Source: SIG469 sp964541215
GTDB taxonomy: Bacteria; Bacillota; Clostridia; Oscillospirales; Oscillospiraceae
Direction: 5' to 3'
Length of the DNA: 14,732 nucleotides
NCBI GenBank assembly: GCA_964541215.1
Contig: CAZIPP010000031.1
Location: 1-14,732, forward strand
Each line of letters begins with the position of its first letter. The first letter of the stretch is position 1. The notes beneath the pieces were generated by a model. It was given only the letters and a program-made list of their open reading frames with translations, was not told where the DNA came from and did not search any database. Both the position numbers and the translations under genes were made by a program. This document shows positions 6,728 through 13,545 of this stretch, piece after piece.

Positions 6728-8097
6728 TTTACCCCCTGAGGAGTATCTTCAAGGATGATGTTCATTGCTTTCAGTTCATCTCTTATTCTGTCTGCCTCGG
6801 CAAAGTTTTTGGCCTTTCTGGCTTCCTGACGAGCCTGAATCATGGCTTCCACCTTTTCGTCGAGGCTTTCTTCCTCTGCCTTTTCGCTGAGGATGCCGAG
6901 AATATCTGCCAGCTCCATCAGGCGGTCGTAGCAGGCCATGGCAAGGGCTTTGGTGGGGTGCTCGGCTGTCATGGTGTTTATCTTTCTGACCATTTCAAAC
7001 AGCGCGCCGATGGCGTCTGCGGTGTTGAAGTCGTCGTCCATGGCTTCGATAAACTTATCGCGGTAGACATCCAGTTCCTTTTTGCCGTTGTCGGAGCCAT
7101 CTTCACCGTTCTTGATAAGGAACTCAAGGTTGGTCTTGGCGGTGTACAGGCGTTCCAGAGCGGCTTTTGCCTGAATGAGGGAATCCTCGGAATAGTTCAG
7201 GGGGCTGCGGTAATGGGCGGAGATAAGGAACATACGCAAAGTCTCGTAGCCGTAAGCGGCAGCAGCGTCACGGATAAGGGTGAAGTTGCCGAGAGACTTG
7301 GACATCTTTACATTGTCAACGCTGAGGAAGCCGTTGTGTACCCAGTAGTTTACAAACTTGCAGCCGTTGGCACATTCGGACTGGGCTATCTCGTTTTCGT
7401 GATGGGGGAAGGTCAGATCCTGACCGCCGCCATGGATGTCGATGGTCTTGCCAAGATGCTTGACGCTCATGGCAGAGCACTCGATGTGCCAGCCGGGACG
7501 ACCCTTGCCCCAGGGGGATTCCCAGTAGGGTTCGCCGGGCTTTGCAGCCTTCCACAGAGCGAAGTCCGCGGGGGATTCCTTAACATCGTTTACGTCCACT
7601 CGGGCACCTGCTTCCAGATCTTCCAGAGGCAGCTTGGACAGTCCGCCGTAACCCGCATAGCTGTGGGCACGGAAATATACGTCTCCGTTTACTTCGTAAG
7701 CATGACCTTTTTCGATAAGAGTGCTTACCATGTCGATTATCTCGCCGATGGTCTCGGTGGCCTTGGGATGGACAGTAGCGTCACGCACGCCCAGACCGTG
7801 GGCATCGGTAAAGTATTCTTCGATATACTTCCTGGCCACTTCCTCAGAGGAGATGCCCTCTTCCCTGGCACGGTTGATTATCTTATCGTCCACGTCGGTG
7901 AAGTTCTGCACATACTTGACGTTGTAGCCTCTGTACTCAAGGTAGCGGCGGATAACGTCGAACGCAACTATCTGGCGTCCGTTGCCAACGTGGATGAAGT
8001 TGTAAACAGTAGGACCGCAGGCATACATTTTGATCTCGCCCGGGCTGATGGGGACAAATTCCTCTTTCTTGTTGGTCATGCTGTTATAGATCTGCAT
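6712..8097 (-). CDS. cysS: Cysteinyl-tRNA synthetase
   Basis: This class I synthetase charges tRNA-Cys with cysteine in the cytoplasm. The 461-aa product has the HIGH-type motif as HVGN (36-39) and KMSKS at 264-268. The zinc ligands that select cysteine align as C28, C207, H232 and E236, with the same spacing between the last three as in E. coli CysS. The C-terminal anticodon-binding region ends in a lysine-rich tail. AAGGAG, 8 nt upstream, supports the ATG at 8097. It is the first gene of a six-gene operon under a cysteine T-box riboswitch. About 190 nt of repeat-like DNA separates the riboswitch terminator from the start codon. Confidence 0.98.
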   Translation of the reverse strand: MQIYNSMTNKKEEFVPISPGEIKMYACGPTVYNFIHVGNGRQIVAFDVIRRYLEYRGYNVKYVQNFTDVDDKIINRAREEGISSEEVARKYIEEYFTDAHGLGVRDATVHPKATETIGEIIDMVSTLIEKGHAYEVNGDVYFRAHSYAGYGGLSKLPLEDLEAGARVDVNDVKESPADFALWKAAKPGEPYWESPWGKGRPGWHIECSAMSVKHLGKTIDIHGGGQDLTFPHHENEIAQSECANGCKFVNYWVHNGFLSVDNVKMSKSLGNFTLIRDAAAAYGYETLRMFLISAHYRSPLNYSEDSLIQAKAALERLYTAKTNLEFLIKNGEDGSDNGKKELDVYRDKFIEAMDDDFNTADAIGALFEMVRKINTMTAEHPTKALAMACYDRLMELADILGILSEKAEEESLDEKVEAMIQARQEARKAKNFAEADRIRDELKAMNIILEDTPQGVKWKKA

Positions 8098-8113
8098 AAA
8101 TAGGTCTCCTTAA

Positions 8114-8286
8114 TTCAGTTAACAGTTATTACTTACTATTTGACATTTGAAAACAATTCAATACGGAACGGTCAAGACCGTTCCCCACGGTGTAATGGGA
8201 TACTGCGGAGCTCAAAGGCTTCCCCTTGAGGGGAAGGCTTTGGTGTTCTTTCAGTTAACAAATAATTGTCAACTGTCAATTGTTAA
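8114..8286. repeat. Heptad-bounded intergenic element between T-box and cysS
   Basis: The left flank (8114-8148) reads on the plus strand as five 7-bp units of the loose form RACARTT, such as AACAGTT and GACATTT. The right flank (8250-8284) reads on the minus strand as five units in the same style, such as GACAGTT and GACAATT. The two arrays therefore face inward. The core holds a perfect 9-bp inverted repeat GGAACGGTC/GACCGTTCC (8166-8185) and a hairpin with arms AAGGCTTCCCC and GGGGAAGGCTT (8215-8240, one mismatch). The direct repeat TTCAGTTAACA occurs at 8114-8124 and 8250-8260. This looks like a small non-coding repetitive element inserted into the 5' untranslated region of cysS. Confidence 0.55.
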
Positions 8287-8288
8287 TT

Positions 8289-8337
8289 AAAAAAGCCCGC
8301 CGCTTACATATACAAACTGCATACGCAAGAGGCGGGC
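8289..8337 (-). terminator. T-box regulated terminator
   Basis: On the minus strand GCCCGCC pairs with GGCGGGC, extended by CTTGC/GTAAG past a mismatch, and is followed by T6. The 5' arm contains CGCCTCT, which can pair instead with the T-box sequence to form the antiterminator, so the two structures exclude each other. Confidence 0.93.
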
Positions 8338-8516
8338 ATAAACTGCTCGCGGTTCCACTCTCATTTATCACTTGTTGCCGGTATCACCGGCGAAATAATC
8401 CGCTCCGGGACGCACTTTCACCATGTCTGCCGCAGGTCCGCTTACAGCCGATGACGGACCCTCTCTGGTCGGGTTTTAAGGTTACTCTTTCCCTTCATAG
8501 CTTCTATTCAATTTAC
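8289..8516 (-). promoter_or_regulatory. T-box riboswitch, cysteine-specific, controlling cysS
   Basis: The leader senses the charging state of tRNA-Cys. Stem I closes with GCT/AGC and GGGA/TCCC. Its specifier loop has AAGAGTA on the 5' side and GAAAGTGCG on the 3' side; TGC (8412-8414) is a cysteine codon followed by the usual purine. AGAGAG lies further up stem I. A GCCGGT/ACCGGC hairpin follows. The T-box AGAGTGGAACCGCG is at 8348-8361; its TGGA can pair with the UCCA end of a tRNA whose discriminator is U, which fits tRNA-Cys. The terminator is at 8289-8337. Uncharged tRNA-Cys should favour the antiterminator and read-through into cysS and the genes behind it. Confidence 0.95.
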
Positions 8517-8522
8517 GTTATA

Positions 8523-8551
8523 ATTTTAACACAGTAACAATATAGTGTCAA
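8523..8551 (-). promoter_or_regulatory. Promoter of the T-box/cysS operon
   Basis: On the minus strand a perfect -35 TTGACA (8546-8551) and -10 TAAAAT (8523-8528, 5 of 6 to consensus) are separated by 17 bp. The predicted start, about 7 nt downstream (near 8516), lies just before stem I of the T-box. Confidence 0.88.
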
Positions 8552-8587
8552 CCCAAATCAAGGTGCGTCCGAATAAGAAAACATAGA

Positions 8588-8619
8588 TTTTCCCCTCCTC
8601 TGCAAAAAGGAGGGGAAAA
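8588..8619. other. Perfect 12-bp inverted repeat
   Basis: TTTTCCCCTCCT (8588-8599) and AGGAGGGGAAAA (8608-8619) are perfectly complementary around an 8-nt loop. It lies between the end of pgsA and the cysS promoter. The 3' arm ends in A residues on both strands with no U-tract after it, so it does not have terminator form. It could still be a processing, stability or protein-binding structure at the 3' end of the pgsA transcript. A weaker pair, TTTCCCC/GGGGAAA, spans about 8667-8702. I see no gene between 8552 and 8748. Confidence 0.5.
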
Positions 8620-8748
8620 CGCGCCAGCGCAGCACAAATAGAGATTTTTGTTCCAAACAAGGCATTTCCCCGCAGGAATAATTGTTTTATTTCAAGGGGA
8701 AACAACGCCGTTTGGGGCAAAAAGATCATTTGTGGTGGCTATGGTTTC

Positions 8749-9297
8749 TTATGAGGAGGCACCCAAATCCAAGACGTCTATGTTTTTAACAAAATACTCC
8801 ACGCCTGACCAGACGGTGGTCACCACCATAACGGCAACGCACAGCCAGTTCAGGTCGATGGGTCCCAAAGATATCCGTCCAACGTCTGTAAGCATGATGC
8901 AGATGCACACCATGGACGAGAAGGTCTTGACCTTGCCGGACATACCCGCGGCGATGACTCTGTTCTTACCCACAGCTATGAGCCTCAGACCTGTAACGGC
9001 GAACTCACGGGTAAGGATCACCATGACAGCCCATGCGGGCATTATGCCGTCCTGAATAAAAATCAGAAGAGCAGCGAAAACCAGAAGCTTATCCGCCAGC
9101 GGATCCATAAACTTACCAAAATCAGTTACCTGATCGTAATGCCTTGCGATATATCCATCGATAAAATCGGTGACGCTGGCAAGAATAAAGATGGCAAGGG
9201 CTATGTAGTTGGCATACTTTATATCTGAAAGCAGCACTATCATAAAAACCGGCACCATCAGAACTCTCAATACAGTTATCTTGCTTGCTGTTGTCAT
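8749..9297 (-). CDS. pgsA: CDP-diacylglycerol-glycerol-3-phosphate phosphatidyltransferase
   Basis: This is a 182-aa membrane enzyme of the CDP-alcohol phosphatidyltransferase family that makes phosphatidylglycerol-phosphate, the committed step to anionic phospholipids. The diagnostic metal/substrate motif is intact: D44, D47-G48, A51-R52, G61, D65 and D69. The family start TASKITVLRVLMVP is typical of PgsA. Several hydrophobic helices flank and follow the motif. It starts 4 nt after the rimO stop, with GAGG inside the end of rimO as a likely ribosome binding site. The last residues (LDLGASS) are not conserved-looking. No clear intrinsic terminator follows. Confidence 0.93.
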   Translation of the reverse strand: MTTASKITVLRVLMVPVFMIVLLSDIKYANYIALAIFILASVTDFIDGYIARHYDQVTDFGKFMDPLADKLLVFAALLIFIQDGIMPAWAVMVILTREFAVTGLRLIAVGKNRVIAAGMSGKVKTFSSMVCICIMLTDVGRISLGPIDLNWLCVAVMVVTTVWSGVEYFVKNIDVLDLGASS

Positions 9298-9301
9298 ATC
9301 T

Positions 9302-10636
9302 TCAGTCCTCGAATACAGCCTCGCCTACCAGATCTCCATCGAGAGTTTCGGTTATCAGCACGTTGACGAACTGACCTTCGGCAAGCTTTTCGGCAGAGGT
9401 AAAGAAAACCTTGCCGTCAACATCGGGAGAGTCAGCATAAGTACGTCCAAAGTAACATTCGGCATAGCGGTCGAAGCCTTCGCAGATGACTTCCATAACG
9501 GTATCCATTCTGCTGTCGTTATAATCGTCCATGATGCGGGACTGGATATCAGTTATTATGTCAACTCGGCGCATGGCTTCCTCGCTGTCGCAGCCGGGTT
9601 CCATCTCGGCAGCGGGAGTTCCCTCTTCGGGAGAGAAGGCGAACACGCCCACACGCTCAAGACGATGCCTGCGCAGGAAATCGCAAAGCTCCTCGAACTG
9701 TTCTTCGCCTTCACCGGGCAGACCGCAGATAAGGCTGGTACGCAGCACCAGACCGGGGATGCGCTCACGCAGTTTTGTAAACAGAGCTTCCAGCTCGGCT
9801 TTATTGCCTCTGCGGTTCATGGCTCTGAGTATATCGTCGTTGGCGTGCTGGATGGGGATATCCAGATACTTGACTATCTTCTCCTCGTTTGCCAGAACGT
9901 CGATAAGCTCGTCGGATATCTCATCGGGATACATATAATGCACTCTGACCCATTTGATACCGTCGATGGCGCAAAGCTGTTTCAGCAGCTCTGCCAGCAT
10001 ACGCTTGCCGTAAATGTCGAGACCATAGCGGCTGGTGTCCTGAGCCACAACGATAAGCTCTTTAACGCCCATCTGAGCCAGTTCTCTGGCTTCAGCCACC
10101 AGATCTTCCATCTTGCGGCTGCGGTAGCGTCCGCGAAGGGAGGGTATAACGCAGTAGCTGCAGCGATTGTCGCAGCCTTCGGCTATCTTGAGATATGCGT
10201 AATACTCAGGCGTTGTGAGCACGCGGCTTATCTCGGGCAGCTCGGCATCGATGTCGCCCAGAACTACGGGATTTTCGCCAGCAAGGGTGTCTTCCACAAC
10301 GGCAACTATCTCATGGTAGCTGCCGCAGCCTACAACGGCGTCAACCTCGGGCAGCTCTTCGCGAAGCTCGTTGGCATAACGCTGAGCAAGGCAGCCGGTG
10401 ACGATTATCTTGCCCACCTTGCCCTCGTCTTTAAGGGCGGCAAGCTCAAGTATCTCGGCTATCGCTTCGCTTTTTGCGCTTTCGATAAAGCCGCAGGTAT
10501 TGACGATAACCGCGTCGGTGTTTTCCACGTTGGTGGTTATCTGATATCCGCTGTTGTGCAGCTGATACAGCATCTGTTCACTGTTTACCTGGTTCTTGGC
10601 ACAGCCAAGGGAAACCATTCCAATAATTTGAGACAT
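9302..10636 (-). CDS. rimO: Ribosomal protein S12 methylthiotransferase RimO
   Basis: RimO is a radical-SAM enzyme that adds a methylthio group to a conserved aspartate of ribosomal protein S12. The 444-aa product has the N-terminal methylthiotransferase domain with cluster cysteines C12, C48 and C82. The radical-SAM CX3CX2C is C155, C159, C162, followed by VIPSLRGRYRSR. A C-terminal TRAM-like region starts at about residue 375. MVSLGCAKNQVNSE and the IPSLRGRYRSR stretch favour RimO over the tRNA enzyme MiaB. An AGAGG lies 10 nt before the ATG. It sits 36 nt after recX and 4 nt before pgsA. The recA-recX-rimO-pgsA run implies co-transcription. Confidence 0.95.
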   Translation of the reverse strand: MSQIIGMVSLGCAKNQVNSEQMLYQLHNSGYQITTNVENTDAVIVNTCGFIESAKSEAIAEILELAALKDEGKVGKIIVTGCLAQRYANELREELPEVDAVVGCGSYHEIVAVVEDTLAGENPVVLGDIDAELPEISRVLTTPEYYAYLKIAEGCDNRCSYCVIPSLRGRYRSRKMEDLVAEARELAQMGVKELIVVAQDTSRYGLDIYGKRMLAELLKQLCAIDGIKWVRVHYMYPDEISDELIDVLANEEKIVKYLDIPIQHANDDILRAMNRRGNKAELEALFTKLRERIPGLVLRTSLICGLPGEGEEQFEELCDFLRRHRLERVGVFAFSPEEGTPAAEMEPGCDSEEAMRRVDIITDIQSRIMDDYNDSRMDTVMEVICEGFDRYAECYFGRTYADSPDVDGKVFFTSAEKLAEGQFVNVLITETLDGDLVGEAVFED

Positions 10637-10672
10637 ATTATGTTAACCTCTATTCGATGTAATGCAAATATA

Positions 10673-11287
10673 TCAATCTTCGCCGAGCTCGATTTCGTAT
10701 CGCCGCAGCGCTGAGCGGATATCCTCCCAGCCAAAGCCCCTGCGATACAGAGCATCGGTTATTTTTTTCAGTTCTTTCTGATCCGGTATTTTTCCGGAAA
10801 GCTTTGAACGCAAAAAAGCGTCTATTTTGTCTGACGGGTCTTCCATACGGTCAAGGGCATCGTCCCAGTATTCCCGGGGCACTCCCCTGCTGTACAGCTC
10901 GTTTTTTATCCGTGAGCGTCCGTAGCCCTTTTCACTGTACTTGCGCACAAGATAGTCGGCGTACTGCTCATCGTTGATAAAACCCAGCTGCTCCATGCGT
11001 TCGGCGGCATCTTCGGCATTGTCTGCCGATTCGCCCTTTTCCCTGAGCTTTCTTACCAGCTCTTTTTTCGACAACGGTCTTCTGCCTATCATGTTGGCCG
11101 CGCGCTGATTGGTGCGAGCTACGGCAATGCGCTCCATGAGCTGCTCTGCCTTTTCATCGCTAAGCTCCATTCCGGAGTGAAGACCAAAATCAGCAACAAC
11201 TGCCGATGTTGTCCTGACCGACGAGCCGTCATCAAGGGTCAGGCGGAAGCCGCCGTACTGCATGGGTTCAAGCTTTGTTATTTTCAT
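10673..11287 (-). CDS. recX: RecA regulator RecX
   Basis: RecX proteins bind RecA filaments and limit or tune recombinase activity. The 204-aa product is rich in short helical repeats typical of the family, including ALxxLxxRxxS-type segments (RRPLSKKELVRKLREKGES), GFINDEQYADYLVRKY and GYGRSRIKNELYSRGV. The C-terminal repeat includes RRGFGWEDIRSALRRY. The start codon shares one base with the recA stop (TAATG), so translation is coupled to recA. Dosage of the regulator should therefore follow the recombinase. It is longer than the shortest bacterial RecX proteins but not unusual for Firmicutes. Confidence 0.92.
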   Translation of the reverse strand: MKITKLEPMQYGGFRLTLDDGSSVRTTSAVVADFGLHSGMELSDEKAEQLMERIAVARTNQRAANMIGRRPLSKKELVRKLREKGESADNAEDAAERMEQLGFINDEQYADYLVRKYSEKGYGRSRIKNELYSRGVPREYWDDALDRMEDPSDKIDAFLRSKLSGKIPDQKELKKITDALYRRGFGWEDIRSALRRYEIELGED

Positions 11288-12393
11288 TATTCGTCGTCAA
11301 AATCCTCGGCGGTAACGTCCACGGCCTTGGATGCCGCGGCGGCGGCAGAGGTCTTTTTGGTGGGGTTCAGCTTTTCCATGTTGGCGCGGATATCAGCTTC
11401 CAGCTTTTCGTAGGCTTCGGGGTTTTCTTTCAGGTAATTCTTAACGCTGTCGCGCCCCTGACCTATCCTTGTATCACCCATGGAGAACCATGAACCGCTC
11501 TTTTCTATCAGATCAAGCTTCACGCCCATGTCTACCATTTCGCCCAGCTTGGAAATGCCTTCGCCGTAAAGGATATCGAACTCGGCTTCGCGGAAGGGAG
11601 GAGCCACCTTGTTCTTTATGACCTTGGCTCTTGTTCTGTTGCCCACAACTTCGCCGCCCTGCTTGATGGACTCGGTCCTTCTTATATCGATACGGACAGA
11701 AGCATAGAACTTCAGCGCTCTGCCACCGGTGGTGGTTTCGCTGCTGCCGTAGATAACGCCTATCTTATCGCGTATCTGGTTGATGAAGATGACGATACAG
11801 TTGGTTTTGGAAATGGAGCCTGCCAGCTTTCTCAGCGCCTGAGACATAAGACGCGCGTGAACGCCCATAAAGCTGTCGCCCATGTCGCCTTCTATTTCGG
11901 CACGGGGCACCAGCGCCGCAACGGAGTCAACAACGATGGCGTCTACTGCGCCGGAACGCACCAGAGCTTCTGTTATCTCCAGAGCCTGCTCACCTGTGTC
12001 GGGCTGAGCTACCAGCAGCTCTTCGATGTTTACGCCAAGGTTCGCGGCGTACTGAGGGTCAAGGGCGTGCTCAGCGTCGATAAACGCGACTTCGCCGCCC
12101 TGCTTCTGAGTTTCTGCCAGAACATGAAGCGCCAGAGTTGTCTTACCGGAGGACTCGGGTCCATATATTTCGATTATACGACCCTTGGGAAGTCCGCCGA
12201 TGCCGAGAGCGATGTCAAGAGAAAGGGAGCCGGTGGATACGCTCTCAACTTTGATACCGCTGTTTTCGCCCAGACGCATGATGGAGCCTTTGCCAAAGTC
12301 CTTCTCTATCTGAGACAGTGCGGTCTCCAGCGCTTTTTTCTTGTCGCTGGCAGGACCTACGGGTGCTACGGTGCTGTTTTTCTTCTTATCCAT
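11287..12393 (-). CDS. recA: Recombinase RecA
   Basis: RecA forms ATP-dependent filaments on single-stranded DNA, drives strand exchange and promotes LexA self-cleavage. The 368-aa product shows Walker A GPESSGKTT (78-86), Walker B IVVDS with D156, loop L1 around EGDMGDSFMGVHAR (169-181), and loop L2 starting at NQIRDK (205-210) with the GSSETTTGG stretch. The C-terminus is acidic (AEDFDDE), as is usual. The ATG is preceded by AAAGGA at 10 nt. The 145-bp upstream spacer has no obvious Bacillus-type LexA box (CGAACNNNNGTTCG) and no convincing promoter, so recA may be read from upstream genes or use a promoter I cannot recognise. Confidence 0.99.
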   Translation of the reverse strand: MDKKKNSTVAPVGPASDKKKALETALSQIEKDFGKGSIMRLGENSGIKVESVSTGSLSLDIALGIGGLPKGRIIEIYGPESSGKTTLALHVLAETQKQGGEVAFIDAEHALDPQYAANLGVNIEELLVAQPDTGEQALEITEALVRSGAVDAIVVDSVAALVPRAEIEGDMGDSFMGVHARLMSQALRKLAGSISKTNCIVIFINQIRDKIGVIYGSSETTTGGRALKFYASVRIDIRRTESIKQGGEVVGNRTRAKVIKNKVAPPFREAEFDILYGEGISKLGEMVDMGVKLDLIEKSGSWFSMGDTRIGQGRDSVKNYLKENPEAYEKLEADIRANMEKLNPTKKTSAAAAASKAVDVTAEDFDDE

Positions 12394-12511
12394 TTATTAC
12401 CGTTCCTTTCATTTGGGGTAACCGCTGAACAAACACGCCTTCGGCAGCTGTCGGTTTATCCATCGTTCCCCTTGGAATATTTCACGGGGTTATCGTTTGA
12501 GATACGCTCCC

Positions 12512-12538
12512 AAGGCTTCCCCTTGATGGGATGGCTTT
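12512..12538. repeat. Copy of a 27-bp hairpin-forming repeat
   Basis: This 27-bp stretch is identical at 25 of 27 positions to 8215-8241. It contains GGCTTCCCCTTGA followed by a GGGA-GGCTTT arm. It begins 1 nt beyond the prmC stop, in the spacer before recA. Here the stem has two mismatches, so it looks like a decaying copy. On the plus strand it ends in T5, but no plus-strand gene precedes it. The rest of the recA-prmC spacer (12394-12511) also contains CGTTCCCC about 45 bp away, as the copy near cysS does. Confidence 0.55.
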
Positions 12539-13402
12539 TTACATGGTTTCCGCAATCACAGCGCGGTCGATACCGCCGCTGTCGCGGGCTATGCCAATAA
12601 CGCCGATGCCTTCCTCACGGAGCATGTCCAATATGGGTTCAGCCTGTCCTATGCCCATTTCAAAAATTATCTTACCGCCGGTTTTCAGGGCAGGCACCCA
12701 GTTTTTAAGGATGGCGCGGTAAAAATCCAGCCCGTCTTCACCGCCGTGAAGGGCGATGTTTGGCTCAAAATCCTTTACCGACCTGTCCAGCGTCTGCATA
12801 TCCGCGGTTGTTATGTAGGGCGGATTGGAAACGATGATATCAAACTTGCCGAGATACGCCGGCGGCGTGTCCATAACGTCTGCCTTCACATGGATGGCAC
12901 GGTTGGCAAGCCCCAGACTCTGGGCATTTTTGTGGCAGATGGCAAGGGCTTCATCGGAAATATCTGCCATGACGACCCTTGCGGCAGGAACCTTTTTAGC
13001 CACCGCAAGACCGATACAGCCGCTTCCGCAGCACAGGTCAAGCACCTTGGGCTCCATATCCGCCATGGCGTCGGCGGCTCTTATTGCCAGCGACGCGGCG
13101 ATCTCGGTGTCGTCTCTTGGGATAAGCACTCCGGGACCGACAGTCAGGGTCATGCCCATAAACTCCCACTCGCCCAAAATGTATCCCAGCGGTTCGCCCG
13201 CCACACGCCGTGCGCAAAGCTCCATGGCTTTTTCCACAGTCTCGGCGGCGGCGTAAATATTATAGTCAGCCAGCAGCTGTTCCTTGGTTTTTCCGGACGC
13301 GGCGCAGACCAGCTCCCTGGCTGTCATCACCGGGTTGCCGTCACCGGCAGTTATCAGCTGACGGCGAATGTCTATACACAGGTCGTTGTACTTAACTGCC
13401 AT
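12539..13402 (-). CDS. prmC: Peptide chain release factor N5-glutamine methyltransferase PrmC
   Basis: PrmC uses S-adenosylmethionine to methylate the glutamine of the GGQ motif in release factors 1 and 2, which is needed for efficient termination. The 287-aa product has an N-terminal helical substrate-binding region, the PRDDTE segment at 95-100, SAM motif LDLCCGSGCIGLAVA (121-135), and the catalytic NPPY at 193-196. AAAGGAG, 6 nt upstream, gives a clear start at 13402. The length is normal. Many Clostridia place prmC beside prfA; here its upstream neighbour is DUF1385 and prfA is not in the window. It is separated from DUF1385 by a structured repeat element. Confidence 0.96.
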   Translation of the reverse strand: MAVKYNDLCIDIRRQLITAGDGNPVMTARELVCAASGKTKEQLLADYNIYAAAETVEKAMELCARRVAGEPLGYILGEWEFMGMTLTVGPGVLIPRDDTEIAASLAIRAADAMADMEPKVLDLCCGSGCIGLAVAKKVPAARVVMADISDEALAICHKNAQSLGLANRAIHVKADVMDTPPAYLGKFDIIVSNPPYITTADMQTLDRSVKDFEPNIALHGGEDGLDFYRAILKNWVPALKTGGKIIFEMGIGQAEPILDMLREEGIGVIGIARDSGGIDRAVIAETM

Positions 13403-13412
13403 TTAATTCTCC

Positions 13413-13540
13413 TTTTAGGTTTCAGGGATCAGGTTTCAGGGGTCAGGGAAATGTATCGACTTCGTCGATGATTAAATTTGTTTACAAATCACAGATTTAT
13501 AAACTCATATCACTGACTACTGATCCCTGACTACTGACTA
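13413..13540. repeat. Heptad-bounded intergenic element between DUF1385 and prmC
   Basis: The left array (13413-13447) is five 7-bp units ending in AGG on the plus strand, such as TTTCAGG and GATCAGG. The right array (13513-13540) is four units starting with CTGA, such as CTGACTA, which read as TCAG units on the minus strand. The arrays therefore face inward. Within them TCAGGGATCAG (13422-13432) is the perfect complement of CTGATCCCTGA (13520-13530). The core holds two hairpins: ATCGAC/GTCGAT with a TTC loop (13455-13469), and GTTTACAAATC/GATTTATAAAC with a 3-nt loop (13480-13504, one mismatch that becomes G-U in minus-strand RNA). It fills nearly the whole 143-bp spacer. Confidence 0.65.
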
Positions 13541-13545
13541 CCAAA

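Noticed and set aside
6958..8103. A 381-codon plus-strand open frame
   Set aside because: It is antisense to cysS, whose zinc ligands and KMSKS motif are clear. No ribosome binding site or family signature supports the plus-strand frame.
2691..10647. Identical 12-mer TATTATGTTAAC at 2691-2702 and 10636-10647, before two start codons
   Set aside because: A 12-bp AT-rich match is expected by chance several times in a window this long, and the flanks differ.
9209..10714. A 501-codon open frame on the plus strand
   Set aside because: It lies fully opposite rimO and the start of pgsA, which have intact catalytic motifs. The translation has no recognisable family features. It is a codon-bias shadow.
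12394..12538. A LexA/SOS box upstream of recA
   Set aside because: I looked for the Bacillus-type CGAACNNNNGTTCG and close variants and saw none. A different clade-specific motif cannot be excluded, but none can be claimed.
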